Origin: Oscillospiraceae bacterium CM
Lineage (GTDB): Bacteria; Bacillota; Clostridia; Oscillospirales; Oscillospiraceae
Assembly (NCBI GenBank): GCA_022870705.1
Contig: CP072107.1
Span: 62,001-126,000 of the forward strand
DNA: 64,000 nt
Direction: 5' to 3'
The translations under genes and the position numbers were made by a program. Under the pieces are notes generated by a model. It ran no database searches and was not told where the DNA came from. It saw only the letters and a list, made by a program, of their open reading frames with translations. Of this stretch, positions 7,856 to 16,672 are shown in pieces (the stretch's first letter is position 1; the number at the start of each line of letters is the position of its first letter).

Positions 7856-10207
7856 TTAAACGCGCTCGGCCATTTGAATGGCAATGACCGTCATATCGTC
7901 TTCGACGCCGTATTTCTCCGTCGCCGCACGGACGATGGAGGCGGCGAGGTCCTTTGGCGTATCCCCGGAAAATTTTGAAATAAGATCGCACAACCAGCCG
8001 TCCTCGGGGTCAGCCGTCACCCCATCGCTGACGATGACGGCAACGGAACCGGGCTTAAGCGCCATTTTCAGTTGATCCGGCGCGTCGTGGGGCGGCAGGC
8101 CGAGACCGGCGGCCAGGCTTTTGCCCTTCATCCGGCGCACCCCGCGGCCGTTTCGGAGGTACGATGGGGCCGCGCCGTATTTAAACAGGCGCGCATCGCC
8201 AGTAAAAAGGTTGATGCACACAAGGTCAACCGTTGCACAGCCAATATCATCCTCATTTTTCAGAAGCATCAGGTCGTTGAGCATCCGCACGGCCGTTTCG
8301 GGCGCGACGCCGGAACGCAAAAAGCGCTCCAAAATCCGAACGGTGTCTCCGGCGTATTGAGCGGCCTCCGCGCCGGTACCCATGCCGTCGGACAAAATCA
8401 CGTATAAGAGCCCCTCGTCTGTTTTGAAATAGGCGCCTTTATCGCCGCTCTGCCCTTTTTCGTTTTTCTTTTTAGAGGAAATGCCGACGGCGGCTGCCAA
8501 TGGTTCCGCCTCAAGCAGATAAAGCCTGTCGACCGCGGAAACCGTCTCGGCGGTGCATAAGCGGACATTTAAAACGGCAGAGAGCTTTTCCAAATAGTCT
8601 GGAATTTTTTTGATTGTCACGGCGTTGGCACCGAATAATTCGGCGTGCAATCGACCGGCTCGGTCACGAAAAACGGCTGTTTCGGCCTGAATGTTGAGGC
8701 TTCTGAGATACTTACGCAGCCTATTTTCAAGCTCCGGTTCAAAGCTCGTGCCGCTGCCGAGCTCTTCTGAAATTCCGTTTAATATTGCAGCGACGTCGCC
8801 ATACTGATGAAACGCGGCATTTTGGTTCTCCTTGAGCCGTTTTCTGAACTGACGGCGGTATAAGAGGCTCTTGAGCTCGGCATTAACGGCGGTGATGAAT
8901 TCCGACAGATTGACGCACGCGTGCACAAAATAATCCGGCAGGTCCGATTCCAAAAGGCTTCCGCGCTCAAGCATAGCGGGACTTGCGTTATTCATTGCAT
9001 CAACTGTCGTCTGATAATCCTGATGCCAGCACGTTGACGAGCGAGCGCACGTCAGACAGGCCACCTCGGCAGCTTTATCGAAAACAGAGGCGATGTCCTG
9101 ATCGTTGCGGCCGACACCGGCAGCCGTCTGTACCGTTTCATACAGCTCTCTGAAGGCGAGCGCCGCCTGCTCGACGCGGCTTTTTGTGTATTCGCGGGAT
9201 TTTAAAACGCCATAGCCGCCGCTTGTCCCCGGGATGAGGACGGAAAGTCTTGCCATAAACGACGGCGGCAGCAGCATAAAGACGACGGAGGCGATAAAGG
9301 TCTCATATAAAATGGCCGGAACGGCGGCGTTGCCAAGCGATACCGCCGCCGCGCAGGCGTCAACAAGAATATACGTCATGGCAAATAAGAGTCGGCGCCG
9401 CCTTGAAAAAATCCCTGCGATGAGGCCTGAGAGCCCATAAACCGTACAGAATATGGGCGAAACGCTCGTCGATGCGTCCATTGCCAGCCCGACGGCAAGG
9501 CCGGTGGCGCAGCCCATGCCCGCGCCGCCTTTGAAGGCCGCAAGAAAGACAATCAGCGTTGCGGCCGCGCGCCCGATCGAAATAACGCCGAAAAGCTCTA
9601 GGTGGGCTAAGGAGATCAGCAGCGTTGACAAGAGGATAAGGATACTGACGGTGTGCGTAATTTCAGCGCCCTGTTCCAAATTGAACCGGCCCGACCACGG
9701 GGAGAGCGCAATTTTATAGAAATAAGCGCTGCCGCCGGCCAAAACGATGTCCGTCACAAAAAGTGCCGTTGCGGCGGCAGTCCAGCCAGCGTCGACTGCC
9801 GATACGAAGCCGATACAGGCTGTGACAACGGCTGCGATAACCGGCATAAACCAATCGGTCTGTTTAACTTCCGTATCGCGGAACACCATCGCGGCCGTCG
9901 TCACAATAACCGCGATGGATATGTATTTGACCGCCCAGAAAAACGACCCTGAAAGCAGATAGCCAATAATGGCGCCGAACAGCGCGGCAAAACCCGTGAC
10001 GCCGGCACCGGATGCCGCCGTCAGCCCGACGGCAAACGGCGCGACAGCGCCAAAAATCTGCGAGCCGGATAATACAAATGCCAGCGCAAAGCGGACGAGA
10101 CACTCGGCCGCCAAGGCCTTGTCCGCTTTGAAGACCTTGAGAGCCGCGCCCCCCTGAAGATCCGTTTTGATCGCGCTCAGCCGCTGCCGCAGGTCGTTAC
10201 CGGTCAT
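7856..10207 (-). CDS. spoIIE: Stage II sporulation protein E, membrane PP2C phosphatase
   Basis: Dephosphorylates the anti-anti-sigma factor SpoIIAA at the asymmetric septum to release sigma-F, and helps place that septum. A multi-pass membrane region occupies about residues 40-310, a linker with Cys-rich CLTCARSSTCWHQDY follows near 375, and a PP2C-type phosphatase domain covers about the last 200 residues. Metal-binding motifs are LSDGMGTGAEAAQYAG and IVSDGVTADPEDGW, with EDDMTVIAIQM near the end. The start is ATG at 10207 or 10213; GAGAGG spacing favours 10207. Upstream codons to 10252 lack a ribosome site. About 784 residues is near the family norm of 800-830. Confidence 0.93.
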   Translation of the reverse strand: MTGNDLRQRLSAIKTDLQGGAALKVFKADKALAAECLVRFALAFVLSGSQIFGAVAPFAVGLTAASGAGVTGFAALFGAIIGYLLSGSFFWAVKYISIAVIVTTAAMVFRDTEVKQTDWFMPVIAAVVTACIGFVSAVDAGWTAAATALFVTDIVLAGGSAYFYKIALSPWSGRFNLEQGAEITHTVSILILLSTLLISLAHLELFGVISIGRAAATLIVFLAAFKGGAGMGCATGLAVGLAMDASTSVSPIFCTVYGLSGLIAGIFSRRRRLLFAMTYILVDACAAAVSLGNAAVPAILYETFIASVVFMLLPPSFMARLSVLIPGTSGGYGVLKSREYTKSRVEQAALAFRELYETVQTAAGVGRNDQDIASVFDKAAEVACLTCARSSTCWHQDYQTTVDAMNNASPAMLERGSLLESDLPDYFVHACVNLSEFITAVNAELKSLLYRRQFRKRLKENQNAAFHQYGDVAAILNGISEELGSGTSFEPELENRLRKYLRSLNIQAETAVFRDRAGRLHAELFGANAVTIKKIPDYLEKLSAVLNVRLCTAETVSAVDRLYLLEAEPLAAAVGISSKKKNEKGQSGDKGAYFKTDEGLLYVILSDGMGTGAEAAQYAGDTVRILERFLRSGVAPETAVRMLNDLMLLKNEDDIGCATVDLVCINLFTGDARLFKYGAAPSYLRNGRGVRRMKGKSLAAGLGLPPHDAPDQLKMALKPGSVAVIVSDGVTADPEDGWLCDLISKFSGDTPKDLAASIVRAATEKYGVEDDMTVIAIQMAERV

Positions 10208-10266
10208 AATCATCGTCCTCTCAGATGGGCATAAAATGCACCAGGTCGTCATAAAATAGTAATTTC

Positions 10267-10299
10267 ATTCTAGAAGACACCCGATGAAAATACGGTCAA
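10267..10299 (-). promoter_or_regulatory. spoIIE promoter with 21-bp spacer (Spo0A-activated type)
   Basis: Minus-strand -35 TTGACC (10294-10299) and -10 TAGAAT (10267-10272) are separated by 21 bp. Bacillus subtilis spoIIE and spoIIG promoters are known for 21-22 bp spacers used by sigma-A only with Spo0A~P. I see no perfect 0A box (TGTCGAA), so activator binding is an inference. Confidence 0.5.
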
Positions 10300-10354
10300 A
10301 CAGTGGCGCTGGCGGCTGTAACATTGCGTCGGGAAATACTCGGAAATGCAAAAG

Positions 10355-10388
10355 AAACAGCCCGAAGCCAAATGGCGTCGGGCTGTTT
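10355..10388 (-). terminator. Rho-independent terminator after htpG
   Basis: An 11-bp perfect stem (AAACAGCCCGA / TCGGGCTGTTT) with a 12-base loop is followed on the minus strand by TTTCTTTT. It lies 77 bp past the htpG stop. Confidence 0.8.
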
Positions 10389-10464
10389 GCAGGCGCTGCT
10401 GTATCAAGGTTACATAATATTTATCGCATGTTCCGTTTTGCTTAAAGAGAAGGGATGCACGCTG

Positions 10465-12381
10465 TCAGATCATGAGCTCGGCGACAAGTGCGGCAAAGCG
10501 CGCCGGGTCCTCCGGCGTGAGCCCGGCCAAAAGCTCGGCCTGGCCATAAAGCAGCTCGGCATATTTTTTTGCCTTGTCCCGATCGTGATCAACAGCATCC
10601 TTCAGCGCTAAAAAGACGGGGTGGCTGGCGTTAAGCTCAAGGACGCGCTCGGCCTTCATAAGACCGGCCTCCTCATTCGGCATCATGGCAAAATAGCGCT
10701 CCATTTCGAAGCTGACACCGCCCTGCGTCGTCAGGCAGACGGGGTGGCTTTTGAGCTTGTGAGAAAGCTTGGCCGAGACGATTTTGCCGTTTAGGCTTTC
10801 CCCGACAAAATCAAGCACATCTTTGTTGTCGGCCTCTAGCTTGTCGGCTGAGGCTTTCTCCGTCTCCGTCTCAAGGCCGAGGTCATCATCGTTGACGGAG
10901 CGGAATTCCTTCCCATCGACTTTCATCAGCGCCCGGACGACGAACTCGTCAACCCGGTCCGTCAGATAGAGGATGGCAAAGCCTCTGTCACGGAGGCTCT
11001 CAGCCTGCGGGAGCTTATCAAGCGCCGCGGCGCTTTCGCCGGTGGCATAGTAGATGTATTTTTGCGCCTCCGGCATATTCTTAATGTATTCCGAGAAGGT
11101 AATATTCTTTTCGGCAATCGTTGAATAAAAGAGGAGCATCTCCGAAAACGCATCGCGGCTGGCGCCATATTCGTTCAAAACACCGTATTTAAGCTGCAGG
11201 CCGAAACTTTTAAAGAAGCTCTCATATTTGTCGCGGTCGTTTTCCAAAAGGCGCTTGAGCTCGGCCTTGATTTTCTTGTCTAGATTCATCGCGATGACAC
11301 GGAGCTGGCGGTCATGCTGCAGCAGCTCGCGGGAAATGTTCAGCGACAGGTCCTGTGAATCGACGACACCGCGGACAAAGCGAAAATGCTCCGGCAGCAG
11401 GTCGGCGCAGTGCTCCATAATCATAACGCCCGATGTGTAGAGCTGCAGGCCCGCTTTATAGTCGCGCGTGTAATAGTCATACGGCGCTTTAGCCGGGATG
11501 AACAGCATCGCTTTATAGCTGACTGCACCCTCTGCGCTGACACGGATGACGGAGACAGGGTCGTCCATGTCGTAAAACTTCTCCTTATAGAATTGGGCGC
11601 ACGCCTCGTCGGTGACGTCGCCTTTAGCGCGCTGCCAGATTGGAATACGGCTGTTGACGACTTCTTTTTCGATGTAGTCCTCCCAGACCATTTTTTTCTT
11701 GCCGTCCTGATCGGTTTCCGGCCCCTCAACCTGCCGACTTTTCGTCACATCCATGACGATCGGCCAGCGGATATAATCGGAATACTTTTTGATGATCCGA
11801 TGCAGCGTTTCCTCTTCCAGATAATCGCCGTAGTGCTCATCATCCTCATCGGGCTTCATTTCGATGATGATATCTGTGCCGGCCGTTTCTTTGTCACAGG
11901 GGGTGATCGAATACCCGTCCGACCCGGCGGAAACCCACATGTTGGCTGAAGATGCCCCGTATGCCCGCGAGATGACCGTGACTGTTGAGGCTACCATGAA
12001 CGCCGAGTAAAAGCCGACGCCGAACTGGCCGATGATGTCAACGTCATCCGCCGCGTTATCACCCATCTCCTTTTTAAACTGGAGCGAGCCGCTGCGCGCG
12101 ATGACGCCGAGGTTGGACTCCAGCTCTTCCGCCGTCATGCCGATGCCGTTATCGGAAACGGTGAGCGTGCGCTTTTCTTTGTCGACGGTGATGTCGATTT
12201 TGAAATCGTCGCGCGTCAGACCGACCTTGTCGTCCGTCAAAGAGACGTAACAGAGCTTGTCAATGGCGTCGGATGCGTTGGAAATGATTTCACGCAGGAA
12301 TATTTCCTTATGCGTGTAAATTGAGTGGACCATCAGGTCGAGCAGCCGTTTTGATTCGGATTTAAATTGTTTTTTTGCCAT
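10465..12381 (-). CDS. htpG: Molecular chaperone HtpG (bacterial Hsp90)
   Basis: ATP-dependent cytoplasmic chaperone. The 638 residues contain the N-terminal GHKL ATPase with FLREIISNASDAIDKL (about residue 27), DNGIGMTAEEL (about 80) and IGQFGVGFYSAFMVA (about 117), then the middle domain with SRELLQHDRQLRVI and a C-terminal dimerisation domain. The ending is not MEEVD, as expected for bacteria. AGGAGG precedes the ATG. It is flanked by its own promoter and terminator. No CIRCE (TTAGCACTC-N9-GAGTGCTAA) element is visible upstream, so HrcA control is not supported. Confidence 0.95.
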   Translation of the reverse strand: MAKKQFKSESKRLLDLMVHSIYTHKEIFLREIISNASDAIDKLCYVSLTDDKVGLTRDDFKIDITVDKEKRTLTVSDNGIGMTAEELESNLGVIARSGSLQFKKEMGDNAADDVDIIGQFGVGFYSAFMVASTVTVISRAYGASSANMWVSAGSDGYSITPCDKETAGTDIIIEMKPDEDDEHYGDYLEEETLHRIIKKYSDYIRWPIVMDVTKSRQVEGPETDQDGKKKMVWEDYIEKEVVNSRIPIWQRAKGDVTDEACAQFYKEKFYDMDDPVSVIRVSAEGAVSYKAMLFIPAKAPYDYYTRDYKAGLQLYTSGVMIMEHCADLLPEHFRFVRGVVDSQDLSLNISRELLQHDRQLRVIAMNLDKKIKAELKRLLENDRDKYESFFKSFGLQLKYGVLNEYGASRDAFSEMLLFYSTIAEKNITFSEYIKNMPEAQKYIYYATGESAAALDKLPQAESLRDRGFAILYLTDRVDEFVVRALMKVDGKEFRSVNDDDLGLETETEKASADKLEADNKDVLDFVGESLNGKIVSAKLSHKLKSHPVCLTTQGGVSFEMERYFAMMPNEEAGLMKAERVLELNASHPVFLALKDAVDHDRDKAKKYAELLYGQAELLAGLTPEDPARFAALVAELMI

Positions 12382-12458
12382 AAAAATAACCTCCTAGTGA
12401 CATCGGTAACGTTTAACTTCACGGGGCAATCCTGTAAGGATTGTGCCGCTGCGTATCA

Positions 12459-12485
12459 AAATGGCGGGAGCATGTCCCGCCATTT
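12459..12485 (-). terminator. Hairpin between mreB and htpG: mreB terminator or htpG leader stem
   Basis: An 11-bp perfect stem (AAATGGCGGGA / TCCCGCCATTT) with a 5-base loop is followed on the minus strand by TTTTGATAC. It looks like a terminator for mreB. However, a good promoter (12500-12528) lies upstream of it, so the same hairpin would begin about 8 nt into the htpG transcript. Confidence 0.6.
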
Positions 12486-12499
12486 GGCGCTATACCTTC

Positions 12500-12528
12500 A
12501 TTATAATGAATAAACCATATTTCGGCAA
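12500..12528 (-). promoter_or_regulatory. Sigma-A-type promoter for htpG
   Basis: Minus-strand -35 TTGCCG (12523-12528) and perfect -10 TATAAT (12500-12505) have a 17-bp spacer. It starts just beyond the mreB stop codon and fires towards htpG, leaving a leader of about 110 nt. Confidence 0.6.
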
Positions 12529-12533
12529 GTGGG

Positions 12534-13562
12534 CTAGGCCTTCATCTGCCGCCGCCGCGCGAGGTTAATCGTCCCCTCGTGCATGTCGCCAACGAGATCA
12601 AGCGATTTGCCGACCCCATAGCCGACGCACATTTCCGCGTCGTCAGCAATCCGCGTTTGAATATTCGTGCGGCTTTCAATGAGCTTGTCGAACCCCCATA
12701 AAAGACTCCCGCCGCCTGTCAAAACGATCCCGTTTTGCGAGACGTCGGCCACAAGCTCCGGCGGTGTGTTTTCCAGAACACGGTGAACCATCTCAAGAAT
12801 GCCCTCGGTGACCTCTTCAAAAGCTTCGAGAATTTCCGTTGAGCTGATGGAAACGATCCGTGGCAGGCCGGTCATCAGGCAGCGCCCCTTAACGTCAACA
12901 GTCGTCGATTCGGGGCGTGGGAAAACGCAGCCAATGCTTTTTTTAAGCTCCTCGGCCGTATTGTCGCCAATAAGAACGTTGTGCTTGCGGCGGATGTATT
13001 TAACAATGGCGTCGTCAAACGCGGCGCCGCCCGCTTTGATGGAATCCGACTCGACAACGCCGGATAGCGAGAGGATGGCGGCATCCGTTGTTCCGCCGCC
13101 GATATCAACGACCATATGACCGTCCGGTTTTGAGATGTCAAGCCCGGCACCGACGGCCGCCGCGAGCGGGGCTTCCATCAGGTAGACTTTGCGGGCACCG
13201 GCCTCAATGCCGGCATCAATGACGGCGCGTTCCTCAACCTCCGTGATGCCGGAAGAGACGGAGATGATGACGCGCGGCTTGAACAGGCTGAAATTGACGG
13301 CTTTGCGGATGAGCTCGCGGAGCATGCGCTCGGCCATGTCGTAATCGGAAATGGCCCCGTTGCGCATCGGCCTGATGGCAACGATGTTGCCAGGCGTTCT
13401 GCCGAGCATACGCTGCGCCGCCATACCGACGTTCAGAAGACGGCCTGTATTTTTATCCATCGCCACGACGGACGGCTCCCGCGATAAAACACCCTTGCCG
13501 TTTGCTGTGACCATCACCGAAGTCGTACCGAGGTCGACTCCGATATCTCTACCAAAAAGCAT
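12534..13562 (-). CDS. mreB: Actin-like rod-shape-determining protein (MreB/Mbl family)
   Basis: Bacterial actin that forms membrane-associated filaments directing side-wall synthesis with MreC, MreD and PBP2. The 342-residue protein carries the actin-fold ATP motifs: GRDIGVDLGTTSVMV at the N terminus, MVDIGGGTTDAAILSLSG (about residue 155) and VLTGGGSLLWGFDKL (about 285). KPRVIISVSSGITEVEERAV is typical of MreB/Mbl. It is not beside mreC-mreD, which lie 22 kb away at 34789-36148, so it may be the Mbl or MreBH paralogue rather than the mreBCD-operon copy. Confidence 0.9.
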   Translation of the reverse strand: MLFGRDIGVDLGTTSVMVTANGKGVLSREPSVVAMDKNTGRLLNVGMAAQRMLGRTPGNIVAIRPMRNGAISDYDMAERMLRELIRKAVNFSLFKPRVIISVSSGITEVEERAVIDAGIEAGARKVYLMEAPLAAAVGAGLDISKPDGHMVVDIGGGTTDAAILSLSGVVESDSIKAGGAAFDDAIVKYIRRKHNVLIGDNTAEELKKSIGCVFPRPESTTVDVKGRCLMTGLPRIVSISSTEILEAFEEVTEGILEMVHRVLENTPPELVADVSQNGIVLTGGGSLLWGFDKLIESRTNIQTRIADDAEMCVGYGVGKSLDLVGDMHEGTINLARRRQMKA

Positions 13563-13676
13563 GACAAACCCCCAAATAAGTACAGATGCGCCGACGCGCC
13601 GTTGAAATGGACGACAAAAGCCTCAGTAGTTAAGTATAGACGCAAATGAAAGACTCAAACCGTCCGCGCCGGGAAT

Positions 13677-14330
13677 TTATGTGGCGCGGGCCAGCGCTGC
13701 GCCAACGACGGATTCTGCCCCCGCTAATAAAAGCGTCCGCGCGCATTCCGATAGCGTTGAGCCTGTTGTAATAATATCGTCAATAATTAAAATGCGTTTA
13801 CCGCATACAAGCTCATGATCTTTAACGTCGTAAACGCCGATGACGTTGGCGCGCCGTGTCTCCCCGCCGGTTAGGGAGGATTGGGCCGGGATGTTGGCGT
13901 TTTTAACGAGTGTTTCCGCAGCGACGTCGCCAAGCGCTAATGCGGCGGCACAGGCTAAGAGCATGGCCTGATCGTATCCGCGCTCCCGCTCGCGATTCCG
14001 GCTGAGCGGAACCCATGTAATGAGATCAAATTTCCCCGCGAGATTATCCCGGATGCAGGCTGCAAGAAGCTTGCCGTAGCAGTCGGCATAAGCGGCCGCA
14101 CCTTTGAATTTATATCGATGGATGGATTTGCGGACCATGCCAGCATAAAAAAGCGGTGAGACGCATTCGTCAAAATAGTTGCCCTTTTGGCTGACGTCGG
14201 CAGCCTTCGTAAACGGCAGCGTCTTGGCGCAGGCGTCGCAGCAGCACACCTCGCCGTTCTTGAAGTGCTTTCCGCAGAAAATGCACTTTGGCGGAAATAA
14301 AAGATCAAGAATTTCAGACAAAAAACGCAT
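13677..14330 (-). CDS. comF: ComF family phosphoribosyltransferase-like protein
   Basis: About 217 residues with an N-terminal zinc-binding segment of paired cysteines (PPKCIFCGKHF..GEVCCCDAC) and a C-terminal PRTase-type domain containing the PRPP-loop motif KRILIIDDIITTGSTLSECA (about residues 175-194). ComF proteins act in natural DNA uptake in Bacillus and Haemophilus. The start at 14330 is chosen because AAAGGAG lies 9 bases before it; an in-frame ATG 8 codons earlier has no ribosome site. It follows recD2 on the same strand, placing a competence-type protein next to a recombination helicase. Confidence 0.88.
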   Translation of the reverse strand: MRFLSEILDLLFPPKCIFCGKHFKNGEVCCCDACAKTLPFTKAADVSQKGNYFDECVSPLFYAGMVRKSIHRYKFKGAAAYADCYGKLLAACIRDNLAGKFDLITWVPLSRNRERERGYDQAMLLACAAALALGDVAAETLVKNANIPAQSSLTGGETRRANVIGVYDVKDHELVCGKRILIIDDIITTGSTLSECARTLLLAGAESVVGAALARAT

Positions 14331-14392
14331 CCGGAACCGCTCCTTTCGTTTCATCCGAATTGCGGAGATGGCCGAAAATGCCGCCGAAATGA

Positions 14393-16600
14393 TTACAAAG
14401 GCCCGGACAGCCGCGCGCGAAGGCCGCTGTAGCGCTTCTGCCGCCTGTCGTTTGCAACCATCGTCTCAAAAACGGCCTGGTCGCCAACGATGATGAGAAG
14501 CTCTCTGGCCCGCGTGACGGCGGTGTATAGGACGCTGCGCACGAGAAGCTGTGGCGCACCGGCGGCGGCTGCTAATATAACGGCGCGGTATTCACTGCCC
14601 TGTGATTTATGGACGGTCAGCGCGTACGCTGGCTCAAGCTCCGATAGCTGCTCAAAGAGATATGTCACAATTTTGTCGTCGAAATCGACAGATAGTGTCT
14701 CACGGGCGAAGTCAATATCCAGAATGCATCCGATGTCACCGTTGAAGACGCCGGTGCCGACGGTGAGGCCGCCGTCACTTTTCCATAGTATATCATAATT
14801 ATTGCGAATTTGCATAACTTTGTCACCCTCGCGGAAGACAAAGTCGCCGAAGGATTTCTCTTTTTTGCCCGGAGAAGGCGGGTTGAGCACTTCCTGCAGC
14901 CGCCTGTTTATGTTTTCCGTCCCCGCTTTGTTTTTTCGTGTCGGAGAGAGAACCTGAATTTGCGCGGGGGAAACGCCCATGTTTTTCGGCAGCCGCTCGG
15001 CACACAAATCGACAATTGTCTCAACCGTGCGCTCGGCAGATGGGCGGCGGAGAAAAAAGAAGTCATGCGTTTTTTCGGACAGATCGGGAACGAGGCCCTT
15101 GTTAATCATGTGTGCGCTTTTAATGATGCCGCTCTCACCGGCTTGGCGGAAAATTTCAGACAGGGCAACCGTCTCGACGGCGCCGCTGCGGATGATATCG
15201 GAGAACACGTTGCCAGGACCGACAGAGGGGAGCTGGTCGGCGTCCCCGACAAGGACAAGGCGACACGCCGCCGGGAGCGCCGATAAAAGAGCGCGCATCA
15301 GGAGGATATCGACCATTGACGTTTCGTCAACCACAACAGCGTCGGCATCAAGCGGGTTTGTCTCGTCGTATTCGAAAACTAGGCCGTCGCCCTCACCGAC
15401 GCCGGCACCCAAAAGGCGGTGAATCGTCGCCGCCTCGCGGCCAGTGACCTCGCTCATGCGTTTGGCAGCGCGGCCGGTCGGCGCGCAAAGGCGTGTTTTA
15501 AGGCCGAGATTGTCAAACAAGGCGAGTATGCCGTTAACAGCCGTTGTCTTCCCGGTACCGGGGCCGCCCGTTAAGACGAGGACACGGCTTTTGAGTGCCA
15601 GCGCCACAGCCCGTTTCTGCTCGGCGGCATAACGAAGATTCTGCGCGCGTTCCACCGCCGCGATGAGCGCGTTAATATCCACACAGTCGTCTGTTTCGGG
15701 CGCTGCCGCTGCCAGCAGGCGGGTGGCAACAGACCGCTCGGCCTGGGCAAGCGGCTCTAAATAGCATGCGTCCTGCCCGGCGATGGGCTCGCGCACGATA
15801 TAGCCGCTTTCGCACAGTGCGTCAAGCGCGTCGGTGATCGTTTGATTCTCAACGTCAATCAGCTGCTGCGTTGCCGAGACAAGCTTATCAAACGGCAAAA
15901 AGGTGTGGCCATTATTAAGATTGTGCTCTAATTCGAATAAAACGGCCGCCTCGGCACGTGCTGGGCAGTCGCTGTCAAAACCGAGGGCGAGCGCCACAGC
16001 ATCCGCTTCAAAAAAATCGGCCCCGAAATCAGAACTTGTCATGATGTATGGATTATCCCGAACGGCGTCAAGCGCGTCGTCCCCAAACGTTTTGTAAAGC
16101 CGGACGGCGATTACCGGCTTGAGGCCGTATGCCGACAAGAATTCCATTAAGCGCCGCAGGCCGACCTGACGCCGAAAGGACGCGCCGACCTCGCGCGCTC
16201 TTTTAGACGTAATGCCGCGCACCTGCGCGAGCTGATCCGGGTCGTTTTCGATGACCTCCAGTGCTTTGTCCCCAAAGGTATCGACAATGTCGCGCGCCTT
16301 GGCCGGGCCGACGTTTTTGATAACGCCGGAGGCCAAATAGGCATAAATAGCCTCGCGGCCGGACGGCATCCGCCGCTCTACGTATTCAGCTTTAAACTGC
16401 TCGCCGTAGGCATGATGCGTCGCCCAAACCCCTGTCAGAATAAGGGCCTCGCCGGGATTAATACCGGGCATGCAGCCGACAGCCGTCACCAAGCCGTTAT
16501 CGGTCTGAAGGCGCAGAACGGCATACCCGTTATCCGTGTTTTGATAGACGAGCGCGGCAACCGTTCCTTCAATTTTTATGTCCTGTCTTTCCTCTTGCAC
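14393..16600 (-). CDS. recD2: RecD2 family ATP-dependent 5'-3' DNA helicase
   Basis: 735-residue superfamily 1B helicase of the RecBC-independent RecD2 type, involved in DNA repair and replication-fork maintenance. The N-terminal region (about 1-330) has helix-hairpin-helix repeats (VGPAKARDIVDTFG, VRGITSKRARE). The motor follows with Walker A LTGGPGTGKTTAV (about residue 341), Walker B VVDETSMVD (about 420), VGDADQLPSVGPGNVFSDII and the C-terminal TVHKSQGSEYRAVI. The start is GTG at 16600 with GGGAGG 7 bases upstream. The neighbours comF and cinA are in the same orientation, a set associated with DNA processing. Confidence 0.93.
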   Translation of the reverse strand: MQEERQDIKIEGTVAALVYQNTDNGYAVLRLQTDNGLVTAVGCMPGINPGEALILTGVWATHHAYGEQFKAEYVERRMPSGREAIYAYLASGVIKNVGPAKARDIVDTFGDKALEVIENDPDQLAQVRGITSKRAREVGASFRRQVGLRRLMEFLSAYGLKPVIAVRLYKTFGDDALDAVRDNPYIMTSSDFGADFFEADAVALALGFDSDCPARAEAAVLFELEHNLNNGHTFLPFDKLVSATQQLIDVENQTITDALDALCESGYIVREPIAGQDACYLEPLAQAERSVATRLLAAAAPETDDCVDINALIAAVERAQNLRYAAEQKRAVALALKSRVLVLTGGPGTGKTTAVNGILALFDNLGLKTRLCAPTGRAAKRMSEVTGREAATIHRLLGAGVGEGDGLVFEYDETNPLDADAVVVDETSMVDILLMRALLSALPAACRLVLVGDADQLPSVGPGNVFSDIIRSGAVETVALSEIFRQAGESGIIKSAHMINKGLVPDLSEKTHDFFFLRRPSAERTVETIVDLCAERLPKNMGVSPAQIQVLSPTRKNKAGTENINRRLQEVLNPPSPGKKEKSFGDFVFREGDKVMQIRNNYDILWKSDGGLTVGTGVFNGDIGCILDIDFARETLSVDFDDKIVTYLFEQLSELEPAYALTVHKSQGSEYRAVILAAAAGAPQLLVRSVLYTAVTRARELLIIVGDQAVFETMVANDRRQKRYSGLRARLSGPL

Positions 16601-16672
16601 CGTTGGCCCTCCCGGCCCGCGCCGCGCCGCGATTGAAGCACGCAGATGTTTGCGTTTGTCATGCGGGCATGC

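Noticed and set aside
12382-12533. CIRCE/HrcA operator before htpG
   Set aside because: No TTAGCACTC-N9-GAGTGCTAA inverted repeat; the palindromes present are AATCCT/AGGATT and the G+C hairpin.
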